From: Oscillospiraceae bacterium
GTDB taxonomy: Bacteria; Bacillota; Clostridia; Oscillospirales; Oscillospiraceae
Assembly (NCBI GenBank): GCA_017405545.1
Contig: JAFRAF010000153.1
Location: forward strand, 1 to 12,222
Direction: 5' to 3'
DNA length: 12,222 nucleotides
The translations under genes were made by a program, and so were the position numbers. This document shows, one piece after another, positions 1 through 6,858 of this stretch; positions within the stretch are counted from its first letter, which is position 1, and each line of letters opens with the position of its first letter. Under the pieces are notes generated by a model. It had not been told where the DNA came from. It was given only the letters and a program-made list of their open reading frames with translations, and made no database searches.

Positions 1-71
1 ATAGAGAAAAAGCCGCAAAAATGTCAGCCTTCGCCAGCTTATGAATATTTTTTTAATTCTCAAAAAATATC

Positions 72-100
72 TTGCAATTGGCGGATAATGGGTGTATTAT
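72..100 (+). promoter_or_regulatory. Candidate sigma-A promoter with no downstream gene
   Basis: TTGCAA (72-77) and TATTAT (95-100) are separated by 17 bases, giving 4/6 and 5/6 matches to the sigma-A boxes. Transcription would start near 107 and run into a GC-rich structured block (131-180) that lacks a coding frame. This suggests a small RNA or a distal extra start for the SLH gene transcript. A/T-rich DNA gives such matches by chance, so the call is weak. Confidence 0.3.
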
Positions 101-106
101 TACGCT

Positions 107-220
107 GGCAACGGGATAGAGGATACAGACCCGGAGGGGCGCTCCCCGCGGACCCTGGCCGGTCCGGAAAACCCGCTGCATATCAAAGGCGCGAAATTGA
201 AGGAAAAAACTGTTTTTTTA
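107..220 (+). ncRNA. Possible small structured RNA (unassigned)
   Basis: Downstream of the candidate promoter at 72-100 lies a GC-rich block that is unlike its A/T-rich surroundings. It can form the hairpins GGGG/CCCC (136-139 with 144-147) and CGGACC/GGTCCG (149-154 with 161-166). It is followed by a T7 run at 213-219, but the stem just before that run is A/T only. No sequence signature of 6S RNA, SRP RNA, tmRNA or a known riboswitch was recognised. The limits are guesses: the 5' end is set by the promoter and the 3' end by the T run. Confidence 0.18.
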
Positions 221-330
221 AAAAATATTTTTCCCTTTGTTCCGGCCTTTTTTGTTTGATTGTTTGAAAATCAGACGGTTTTCGGCAAAAATCGGGCTTT
301 TTGGCGCAAAAAACTAATGATTGCAGTATT

Positions 331-363
331 GTTACCCATTTGTAACAAATTTTCATCAAACTG
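331..363 (+). promoter_or_regulatory. Conserved element upstream of the first SLH promoter
   Basis: A block beginning GTTACC lies exactly 33 bases before the -35 box. It recurs before the second SLH gene (3512-3544) at the same distance. Over 39 bases including the -35 box, 28 positions are identical with no gap. The core here is a perfect 13-bp palindrome ATTTGT-A-ACAAAT (338-350), followed by AAAT.TTCA. Its position just upstream of the -35 suits an activator site or an UP element. The binding protein is unknown. The conservation could also be residue of the gene duplication, but the surrounding leader has diverged much more. Confidence 0.55.
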
Positions 364-392
364 TTGACATTTACAGTTCCATGTGCTAAACT
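364..392 (+). promoter_or_regulatory. Promoter of the first SLH gene (sigma-A, extended -10)
   Basis: TTGACA (364-369, perfect consensus) is followed by a 17-base spacer and TAAACT (387-392). TGC stands directly before the -10 box (384-386), which makes it an extended -10. The start point would be near 399, leaving a leader of about 350 nt. The same layout is seen at the second SLH gene (3545-3573) and at thrS (11355-11383), which supports the call. Confidence 0.8.
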
Positions 393-747
393 GCAATCAA
401 GGAAGCAGGATATGGCAATGCAGCCATTGTTTCCATGCCCGAAGGATCAATTTGATATACAGATGCAGGTTCTTTACCGTGTTCGGATATAGACCGGGCT
501 GCCTCGTTACAGGGCGGCGGGGCGGTAAGAGTCTTCATTATGTAGTGTACGGCGGGGCAGTGAGCCTGCCGAGCCCCACTTCCCGCCGTACTCCTCCTTA
601 TCAGGGGGAGTGTACAGCACCTTGACAATCAGCGCATTTCCGCCTTAATTTCGGTGAGCATGCCCAAAAGAGGCATTTCACATATAAATCCGTCCGGTTT
701 CATGTACGGGCAAAACAATATATTTATAACAAGGAGGAAAAAATTAC
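393..747 (+). other. Long structured 5' leader of the first SLH gene
   Basis: About 350 nt lie between the promoter and the start codon. Short frames on both strands around 383-628 have no ribosome binding site and no recognisable product, so I treat the stretch as untranslated. It contains two strong neighbouring hairpins (547-613, listed separately). It ends with the ribosome binding site AAGGAGG (731-737), ten bases before ATG 748. I could not match it to a known riboswitch. Long structured leaders that stabilise the mRNA are known for abundant S-layer proteins, and that is the likeliest role (inference). The second SLH gene has a leader of only about 110 nt. Confidence 0.6.
547..613 (+). 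promoter_or_regulatory. Two partly overlapping leader hairpins
   Basis: Hairpin A pairs GTACGGCGGG (547-556) with CCCGCCGTAC (582-591), ten perfect pairs. Its loop can itself form GCAG/CTGC (557-560 with 566-569). Hairpin B pairs 588-598 with 603-613 around the loop TATC. Its core is CTCC/GGAG, with three G-T wobbles in the whole stem. The two share bases 588-591, so full formation of one shortens the other. No T run follows, so this is not a simple terminator. It may be an mRNA-stabilising element or a regulatory switch. Confidence 0.5.
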
Positions 748-3399
748 ATGAAGACTATGACAAGAACCCTGGCTCTTGTATTAGCCATCGCACTGGCTTT
801 CTCGCTGACCACAGCGTTTGCCGCCAGCTTTGATGACTATGAAGACGCCGCGGACGCTGCATCCAGCGATTATGCCGAAGCTATAGACTTCTGCGTAGCA
901 ACCGGCATCATCAACGGTATGAGCGAGACCAAGTTGGGTCTGGACGGAAATCTGACTCGTGCTCAGGCAGCTAAGATCACCACTTACTGCATCCTGGGCG
1001 AGAAGGATTCCGAGGCTCTGGCCGCTTCCGAGACCAAGTTTGAGGACGCTGTCGGCCACTGGGCAATTAAGTACATTGCTTACTGTGCTGCCGAGAGCAT
1101 AATCAACGGCTACAATGACACCACTTTTGGCCCCGATGATACCCTTACCGGTTATCAGTTTGCCAAGATGCTGCTGAGCGCTCTGGGCTACGGCAAAGAG
1201 GCCAGAACCATCGACGGCACCGACTACGTAGTCAACAACTACACCGGCGAGTACTGGGCCACCAAGGTCTCCGCAGACGGCAACAAGATCGGTCTGTTCG
1301 AGAAGCTGGACGATGTTGACCTGAACGGCGAGATCACCCGTGCCGAGGCCATGCAGATGGCATTCAACGCCTATCAGGTAAGCTTTGGCGGCGACGCTGA
1401 CGGCTATTCCGATTATGAGCCTGCATACGGCCCGAACAACAAGTTCTCCAACGGCTTCTTTAACAAGGCTGAGGACGATTTTGCCCGTGAGGATGATATG
1501 GATCTGCTGGGCCGTCCCGCCCACTACTGGGTAAACGACAAGGACGAGGCTGTCACCGACACCTACAAGGACGATCCCGTACTTACCTTCATCTACACTG
1601 AGGACAACAAGGGCGACTACCAGGCGTTCAGACCTGATGAAGTAGTCAGATTCCTGGCCGACCAGAAGGATATGGGCACTTACATGAAGTCCGACGGCAC
1701 CGCCAAGAAGGGCTATGAGTTCCCCGAGGGCAACATCCTTGCCAACACTACCGAAATGTCCCGCCAGGGCAACGCCGGCTGGGTCGTTGAGGTCTATGTG
1801 GACAGCGACAATGTTGTCACCGCTTTTGTAGTACCCTACATGCTCATGAAGGTCACCGGCACTGATGAGAATGCCAAGGCCAAGGAAGAGGAAGACTGGA
1901 CCAAGAGCGCCACTCTCCAGATGTGGATTGCTGACATAGCCGGTGCGGACTATGACTATGAAGTCACCGTATATGACAAGGAAAACCCCAACGCCCAGGG
2001 TGATATTTGCTATGTCGCTGCCAACATCGGCGACTTCGAGAAGGATCAGTTTGTCCTTCTGAGCGTCTCCGACCTGGTAAGCAACGCTGAGGACGGCATC
2101 CTGAATCTGGACATTGCCGCTGCTGAGTCCTTTGAGGGCACCGTTACTGCCGCCAACCCCGACAAGGGCTACATCAAGGTCGACGGCACCGAGTACAAGG
2201 TTGACGCCTTTGTACAGGAGATGCTGTGGGCTGGCGAGCTCGACACCGATGACGAGGCTGTATTCTACCTGAACAACGGCTACATCGTGGGCTTCTCCGA
2301 TGTTAAGAGCGAGAAGGCTGATACCTTCGTATACATCGAGGACATCCAGTATCAGTGCGCTTCCAACTCCTTCAGCAACAATGTATTCATCAAGCTCGAC
2401 GCGGTATTCACCGACGGCAGCAACAAGGTCATCGATCTGCCCGTGACCAAGAAGGCCGGCTTCACCGAGAGTGCTGACTACTACTTCATCTTCGACGGCG
2501 ATAAGGTTGCTTTCGAGAACGCTGACAAGACCACCTACTCCGACAGCGAGGGCTGGGACTTCACCATCGCTCCGGGCTGGTACGGCTACACCACTGACGA
2601 GGACGGCAACTACAAGCTGTTCGCAGTCAATAACAAGGATCAGTTCGTATACAGCACTGTAGAGTTCAAGGATAAGAACGCCACCGTTAAGTTCGACGGC
2701 GAGAGCGCACTTGCCACCGCTGACACCGCGGTCGCCTTCATCGATGAGGACTACAATGTCACCACCGTAAAGGGCTTCAAGAACTTCTCCGCTGATGATT
2801 CTCAGGGCGCTGAAGGCAGCAACTGCGTACTCGTTATCTACAATCTGAACAGCAACGATGAGAAGGATAATGTTGCTAACATCTATGTATTCAACGCTGC
2901 TGCTCAGACCACCGAGACCGATTACGTCTACGCCAACGGCTTCGTAGAGAAGTCCGGCAGCGACTACGTCTACGGCTGGTTCGAGGATGGCAAGTATGTT
3001 GAGTATGTATCCGCCAACGACGAGGTTGCTCTGGTCGACGGCGCAATCTACACTCTGGATCTCAACTCCGACAACAAGTTCGACGCCACTCTCGTAGAGA
3101 ACGCGGAAGAGGACACTCTGGTTGTCATTGAGGGCATCGTAAAGAACGTATCTGACGGTTACGTACAGGTCGCCGCTGACGAGGCTGCCTACGATGCAGG
3201 CGATACTACCCTGATTTATGTCAACGACAAGACCAGCGTTTACAACATCTCTGCTGGCGAGAACGCTATCGAGACCGGCACATTGGCTGCCAAGAACGTC
3301 GTAACATTGGTTGCTGAGTGGGATAAGGATGTCGGCGACTTCGTAATCGCTGACGCCTACATCCTCGAGGGCAAGTACACCGACTACGATTTCGAGTAA
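748..3399 (+). CDS. Secreted SLH-domain S-layer-type protein (first paralogue)
   Basis: An 883-residue exported surface protein. Residues 1-25 form a signal peptide (KTMTR, a hydrophobic core, then probable cleavage after AFA25). Three SLH repeats follow at about 28-84, 98-149 and 165-210, with the signature turns LTRAQ (69-73), TGYQ (134-137) and ITRAE (196-200). SLH repeats are known to bind pyruvylated secondary cell-wall polymer, so the protein should sit non-covalently on the wall. The remaining 670 residues are acidic, rich in Asp, Gly, Tyr and Val, and probably beta-rich. I recognise no catalytic domain there. The second SLH repeat lacks the usual Arg in its TRAE motif. ATG 748 is fixed by AAGGAGG at 731-737. 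From codon 13 onward the gene contains no TTA, CTA or TCA codon, which suggests strong codon selection and high expression. It has its own promoter and terminator. Role as an S-layer or major surface protein is inferred from domain layout and codon use. Confidence 0.85.
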   Translation: MKTMTRTLALVLAIALAFSLTTAFAASFDDYEDAADAASSDYAEAIDFCVATGIINGMSETKLGLDGNLTRAQAAKITTYCILGEKDSEALAASETKFEDAVGHWAIKYIAYCAAESIINGYNDTTFGPDDTLTGYQFAKMLLSALGYGKEARTIDGTDYVVNNYTGEYWATKVSADGNKIGLFEKLDDVDLNGEITRAEAMQMAFNAYQVSFGGDADGYSDYEPAYGPNNKFSNGFFNKAEDDFAREDDMDLLGRPAHYWVNDKDEAVTDTYKDDPVLTFIYTEDNKGDYQAFRPDEVVRFLADQKDMGTYMKSDGTAKKGYEFPEGNILANTTEMSRQGNAGWVVEVYVDSDNVVTAFVVPYMLMKVTGTDENAKAKEEEDWTKSATLQMWIADIAGADYDYEVTVYDKENPNAQGDICYVAANIGDFEKDQFVLLSVSDLVSNAEDGILNLDIAAAESFEGTVTAANPDKGYIKVDGTEYKVDAFVQEMLWAGELDTDDEAVFYLNNGYIVGFSDVKSEKADTFVYIEDIQYQCASNSFSNNVFIKLDAVFTDGSNKVIDLPVTKKAGFTESADYYFIFDGDKVAFENADKTTYSDSEGWDFTIAPGWYGYTTDEDGNYKLFAVNNKDQFVYSTVEFKDKNATVKFDGESALATADTAVAFIDEDYNVTTVKGFKNFSADDSQGAEGSNCVLVIYNLNSNDEKDNVANIYVFNAAAQTTETDYVYANGFVEKSGSDYVYGWFEDGKYVEYVSANDEVALVDGAIYTLDLNSDNKFDATLVENAEEDTLVVIEGIVKNVSDGYVQVAADEAAYDAGDTTLIYVNDKTSVYNISAGENAIETGTLAAKNVVTLVAEWDKDVGDFVIADAYILEGKYTDYDFE

Positions 3400-3441
3400 T
3401 CCCTGACTGAACATCAGCTCAGACAACAGCAAAACACATAG

Positions 3442-3474
3442 CAGGGCCCCCGGATTTTCCGGGGGCCCTGTTTT
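3442..3474 (+). terminator. Intrinsic terminator of the first SLH gene
   Basis: CAGGGCCCCCGG (3442-3453) pairs perfectly over 12 bases with CCGGGGGCCCTG (3459-3470) around the loop ATTTT, followed by TTTT. It starts 43 bases after the stop codon. Its strength argues that the two SLH genes are transcribed separately. Confidence 0.9.
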
Positions 3475-3511
3475 ACCATGTTATTACACTGCTTCAATAA
3501 ATTACAAAATA

Positions 3512-3544
3512 GTTACCTTTTGTTACCAAATCTTCACTAAATCC
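3512..3544 (+). promoter_or_regulatory. Conserved element upstream of the second SLH promoter
   Basis: This is the counterpart of 331-363. GTTACC starts 33 bases before the -35 box, followed by TTTGTTACCAAAT and CTTCA. Here GTTAC occurs twice as a direct repeat (3512-3516 and 3522-3526), whereas the first copy has GTTAC and inverted GTAAC. The palindrome is therefore imperfect in this copy. Probable binding site of a shared regulator, not identified. Confidence 0.5.
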
Positions 3545-3573
3545 TTGACACCTGCGGCTTCATATGTTAGACT
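3545..3573 (+). promoter_or_regulatory. Promoter of the second SLH gene (sigma-A, extended -10)
   Basis: TTGACA (3545-3550), a 17-base spacer and TAGACT (3568-3573), with TG two bases before the -10 box (3565-3566). Transcription should start near 3580, giving a leader of about 110 nt. The arrangement matches the promoter at 364-392 box for box. Confidence 0.8.
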
Positions 3574-3599
3574 TCAAGTGGGGAAGAGTGTCGGATCGA

Positions 3600-3634
3600 C
3601 CGTGATTCTACGGCTCCGGGATTTATATCCCGGA
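3600..3634 (+). promoter_or_regulatory. Leader hairpins before the second SLH gene
   Basis: Two adjacent stem-loops lie in the short leader: CCGT/ACGG (3600-3603 with 3610-3613), and TCCGGGAT/ATCCCGGA (3615-3622 with 3627-3634), eight perfect pairs closing a four-base loop. There is no T run, so termination is unlikely. A 5' stabilising role, parallel to the hairpins at 547-613, is an inference. Confidence 0.45.
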
Positions 3635-3689
3635 TATCCACCTTGTTTCAATTGCTGGCAAATACTATTCCACACAAGGAGGAAAATGC

Positions 3690-6600
3690 ATGAAGACTAC
3701 GACAAGGACCCTGGCTCTTATATTGGCGCTTGTGCTGGCATTATCGCTTACCACGGCCTTTGCCGCCAGCTACGATGGCTATGAGGACGCCGCGGACGCT
3801 GCGTCGAGCGACTATGCTGAGGCTATCGACTTCTGCGTTGCGCTCGGCATCATTAACGGCATGAATAAGACGAGCCTGGGACTGGACGGGAATCTTACCC
3901 GTGCCCAGGCGGCCAAAATCGTCACCTACTGCATCATGGGCCAGAAGGACGCCGAGGCTCTGGCCGCGTCGTCGAGCAAGTTCACAGACGCTGTAGGCCA
4001 CTGGGCTCTGAAGTACATAGCCTACTGTGCTTCAGAGAATATCATCAACGGCTACAATGACACCACATTCGGCCCCAATGATACCCTCACCGGCTATCAG
4101 TTCGCGAAGATGCTGCTCAGTTCCCTGGGCTACGGCAAGGAGCAGAAGACCATCAACGGCACGCAGTATGTTGTCAACAACTACACCGGCAGCTATTGGG
4201 CCACCAAGGTCTCCGCCGACGGCAACAGGATCGGTCTGTTCAAAAAGCTGGACGGTGTTGACCTGAACAAGGAGATAAACCGCGCCGAGGCCATGCAGAT
4301 AGCTTTCAACGCCTATCAGATAAGCTTCGGCGGCGACAAAAACGGCGGTCCGGCCTACTCGGATTTCAAGCCGATCACCGATCACGGCTTCTCCAATGGC
4401 TTCTTCTACAATGCCGGAGTCGACTACAGCTGCAAGAATGATGCCGATTTGCTCGGTCGTCCCGCACACTACTGGGTGGATAAAAAGGGAGATACCGTCA
4501 CCGGCATTTACAAGGACACACCGACTCTCAGCTTTGTGTTCGCCGAGGAAAACGATGTTAGCGGCAAGTATGACGCATATGATTCCCAGGCTGTCATCGA
4601 CTTCCTGGCCGACCAGAAGGATATGAGCACTTACATGAAGTCCGACGGCAGCGCCAAGAAGGGCTATACCTTCCCCGACGGCAAGATCCTCTCTGAGGCC
4701 AGCTTCCCTTACGGCGACGCCGGCTGGCAGATCGAGGTCTATGTCAGCAGCGACGATGTGGTCACCGCCTTTGCAGTGCCTTACTATCTCATGAAGGTCA
4801 CAGACACCAATGAGAATTCCAAGGCCAGGGACGAGGAGGACTGGACAAGAAGCGCCACCCTCGCCATGTGGAACGATAAAGACACGACTATCACCGTTTA
4901 TGACAAGAATTACAGCAAGGCAAAGGATGTGTTCCCGATTGCCGGACCCGCTTCAAACGGCGGAGTAAGGCTGGCGTCTGACGGAAATGCTCAGTTGGCA
5001 GGCTCCGGGTCTATCAGGGGCTGCTTTGTAAACGGGACTGTAGGCGGCTTAAAGCTGGATCAGTATGTGATCGTCAGCTTCGATGATCTCTGCAGCAATG
5101 CCAGCGATGGCGTCATTAACCTGCTCATCACCCCGGCCGAGTCCGTGAAGGGCGCCATTACTGCCACCAATTCCGGCAAGGCATATTTGAAGGTCGACGG
5201 TACCCAGTACAATGTCAGCGTCGACGTAAAAGCCGCCATGTACCGTGAAGAGATCGATACCGACAGAGAAGCGGTTTTCTATCTGAACAACGGCTATATC
5301 GTGGGCTTCGACAAGGTCAAGGGTGAAAAGGCAACCACCTTCATATACGTCAAGGATATACAGTATCAGTGCTCTTCCAACTCATTCAACAACAATGTGT
5401 TCATCAAGCTGGACGCTGTTTTCACCGACGGCGACAACAAGGTCGTTCAACTGCCCGTGACCAAGAAGATGGGCTTCGATAAAGACAAGGGTATCGATTA
5501 CTACTACATTCTGGACGGCCTCAAAAAGCCATTTGACTATGCTGACAAGAGCACGTGGTCCGCAGACCACAGTAATTGGAACATTGAAATAGAGCCCGGC
5601 TGGTACGGCTACTCCACTGACAATGAGGGCAACTACAAGCTGTTTAATGTCAACAATAAGGATCAGTTCGTATACAGCACTGTTGAATTCAAGGACAAAA
5701 ATGCCACCGTCAGATTTGGCGGAGGCGTGGAGGGCGCTCCCGCAAGCGCGCTTGCAAACGGCAGCACCGTTGCAACATTCATCGACAGCAGCAATAGAGT
5801 AACAGCTTTGAAGGGCTATAAGTACTTCTCTGCCGGTTACAGCGATTACACGGATACTGATGGTGACAACAATGTTCTTGTGGTTTACAACCTCAACAGC
5901 AAGAACGACATCGACAACATTGCCAACATCTATGTATTCAATGCCGCGGAGCAGAAGACAAAGACGAATTATGTCTACGCCAACGGACTCGTAGAGAAGT
6001 TCGGAAGCGACTTCATCTACGGCTGGTTTGAGGGCGGCAGATATGTGGAATATGTCTCCGATAACGGAAAAATCAATATACATGACGGTGACATCTACAG
6101 TCTGGAGATCAATTCCAACGGCAAGTTCATTGAGACCTTTGTTGAGAATGTCGTGAGCAATCCTCCCGCCGAGGGCGATGTGTTCGTGGTATTCCAGGGC
6201 ATCGTAAAGAGCGTATCTGACGGCTATGTGAAGGTGTCCCTCAATGAGAGCGAGTACAACGCCGGCATCAGCACCGTTTACTACCTCACCAACGACTCCC
6301 ACGTGTATGACATCTCAGCGGGCAACAACTCCATCAAGCCGGGTACCATGTCGGCCAAGAATGTGGTTACATTCGTTGCGGAGTACGATAAGAATATCAG
6401 TGATATGGCTATCGTGGACGCCTACATCCTCGAGAGCAGATACACTGACTTCGAGTTTGAGTATCCGGACAATCCGCCTCAGGACAACCCCACTCCCGTG
6501 GAGCCTGAGAACAGCCCCGCAGATGAATCCACACCTGCGGATGCTCCGAGCGAGCCCGAGAACAGTCCGGAGAACGCTCCCTCGAATGAGAATGAGAATG

Positions 6601-6743
6601 CCCCCGCGAGCGAGCCGGAGAACGGTCCTGATAACACTCAGGGAAATGAAGCGGCAAACGAGCCCGTGAACAGTTCTGAAAACAATACTGTGAATGAGCC
6701 CGCAGCTCAGGCAACAGATAACAGCGGAAATAACAATAGTTAA
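3690..6743 (+). CDS. Secreted SLH-domain S-layer-type protein (second paralogue, with tail)
   Basis: A 1017-residue paralogue of the gene before it, alike along almost its whole length. It has the same signal peptide (1-25, ending TTAFA) and the same three SLH repeats (about 28-84, 98-149, 165-210, again with TGYQ in place of TRAE in repeat two). Long runs in the C-terminal part are identical, for example QFVYSTVEFKDKNATV. Two things are new. About 30 extra residues lie near residues 413-450 (about 4925-5040), rich in Gly, Ala and Ser. A tail of 93 residues (925-1017) is rich in Pro, Asn, Glu and Ser. ATG 3690 follows AAGGAGG (3676-3682). Unlike the first copy, this gene does use TCA and TTA codons, suggesting weaker codon selection or lower expression. 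It is flanked by its own promoter and terminator. The likely role is an alternative or accessory S-layer protein. No enzymatic domain is recognised. Confidence 0.85.
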   Translation: MKTTTRTLALILALVLALSLTTAFAASYDGYEDAADAASSDYAEAIDFCVALGIINGMNKTSLGLDGNLTRAQAAKIVTYCIMGQKDAEALAASSSKFTDAVGHWALKYIAYCASENIINGYNDTTFGPNDTLTGYQFAKMLLSSLGYGKEQKTINGTQYVVNNYTGSYWATKVSADGNRIGLFKKLDGVDLNKEINRAEAMQIAFNAYQISFGGDKNGGPAYSDFKPITDHGFSNGFFYNAGVDYSCKNDADLLGRPAHYWVDKKGDTVTGIYKDTPTLSFVFAEENDVSGKYDAYDSQAVIDFLADQKDMSTYMKSDGSAKKGYTFPDGKILSEASFPYGDAGWQIEVYVSSDDVVTAFAVPYYLMKVTDTNENSKARDEEDWTRSATLAMWNDKDTTITVYDKNYSKAKDVFPIAGPASNGGVRLASDGNAQLAGSGSIRGCFVNGTVGGLKLDQYVIVSFDDLCSNASDGVINLLITPAESVKGAITATNSGKAYLKVDGTQYNVSVDVKAAMYREEIDTDREAVFYLNNGYIVGFDKVKGEKATTFIYVKDIQYQCSSNSFNNNVFIKLDAVFTDGDNKVVQLPVTKKMGFDKDKGIDYYYILDGLKKPFDYADKSTWSADHSNWNIEIEPGWYGYSTDNEGNYKLFNVNNKDQFVYSTVEFKDKNATVRFGGGVEGAPASALANGSTVATFIDSSNRVTALKGYKYFSAGYSDYTDTDGDNNVLVVYNLNSKNDIDNIANIYVFNAAEQKTKTNYVYANGLVEKFGSDFIYGWFEGGRYVEYVSDNGKINIHDGDIYSLEINSNGKFIETFVENVVSNPPAEGDVFVVFQGIVKSVSDGYVKVSLNESEYNAGISTVYYLTNDSHVYDISAGNNSIKPGTMSAKNVVTFVAEYDKNISDMAIVDAYILESRYTDFEFEYPDNPPQDNPTPVEPENSPADESTPADAPSEPENSPENAPSNENENAPASEPENGPDNTQGNEAANEPVNSSENNTVNEPAAQATDNSGNNNS
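6462..6740 (+). other. Pro/Asn/Glu-rich C-terminal tail with degenerate repeats
   Basis: Codons 925-1017 of the second SLH gene encode a low-complexity, probably disordered tail. It repeats the motif EPEN(S/G)P (for example EPENSP twice and EPENGP) with ENAP and NEP variants, and ends in SGNNNS. At DNA level GAGCC.GAGAAC recurs. The tail starts at TAT 6462-6464, at the position where the first paralogue has its TAA stop. It could be a spacer, a glycosylation target or a surface-exposed extension. It carries no LPXTG motif or membrane anchor. Confidence 0.75.
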
Positions 6744-6778
6744 AAAGCCAAAATCAGGAACATTTAACGGATAAACTG

Positions 6779-6814
6779 AAATAAGGCCGGCGGATAACAC
6801 CGTCGGCCTTATTT
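6779..6814. terminator. Symmetrical terminator between convergent genes
   Basis: AAATAAGGCCG (6779-6789) pairs with CGGCCTTATTT (6804-6814), and the stem continues through one G-T wobble to GCGG/CCGT, about 15 pairs around ATAACA. The A-rich left arm and T-rich right arm let it work in both directions. It would end the second SLH transcript on the + strand and the tail-fibre-like gene on the - strand. Confidence 0.85.
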
Positions 6815-6858
6815 CGCACATGGGAAGCAGTACCGTTCGTTTATCAGAACGGGACAAA

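Larger units (their letters stand above)
1..363. other. Intergenic region without a gene, A/T-rich with palindromes
   Basis: No reading frame here has a ribosome binding site or recognisable product. The stretch is rich in A and T runs. It holds a perfect 7+1+7 palindrome AAAAAACTGTTTTTT (204-218), a possible A/T stem GGAAAAA/TTTTTCC (202-208 with 228-234), and a hairpin CGGCAAAAA/TTTTTGGCG with one mismatch (283-291 with 298-306). None of these has the GC stem followed by a T run of a convincing terminator. A weak promoter and a structured GC block are listed separately. The gene to the left of the window is not seen, so this may include its 3' untranslated region. Confidence 0.5.

Noticed and set aside
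486..512. Similarity of ATAGACCGGGCTGCC to the 3' part of a cyclic-di-GMP-I riboswitch
   Set aside because: The rest of that motif (the conserved GCAAAG region and the first GNRA-capped stem) is absent upstream, so the match is probably chance.
383..628. Short open frames on both strands in the leader of the first SLH gene
   Set aside because: No ribosome binding site. The + frame begins inside the -10 region of the promoter, and both cross the strong hairpins. No recognisable product.
781..3432. Full-length open frame of 883 codons antisense to the first SLH gene
   Set aside because: It is in the same codon phase and is open only because the sense gene lacks TTA, CTA and TCA codons. Its product is low-complexity (Val, Gly, Leu, Ala) with no domain, ribosome binding site or promoter.
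6441..6743. Alternative-frame frames on both strands over the tail region
   Set aside because: They arise from the GC-rich, repeat-like codons of the tail and have no start signals or domain content.
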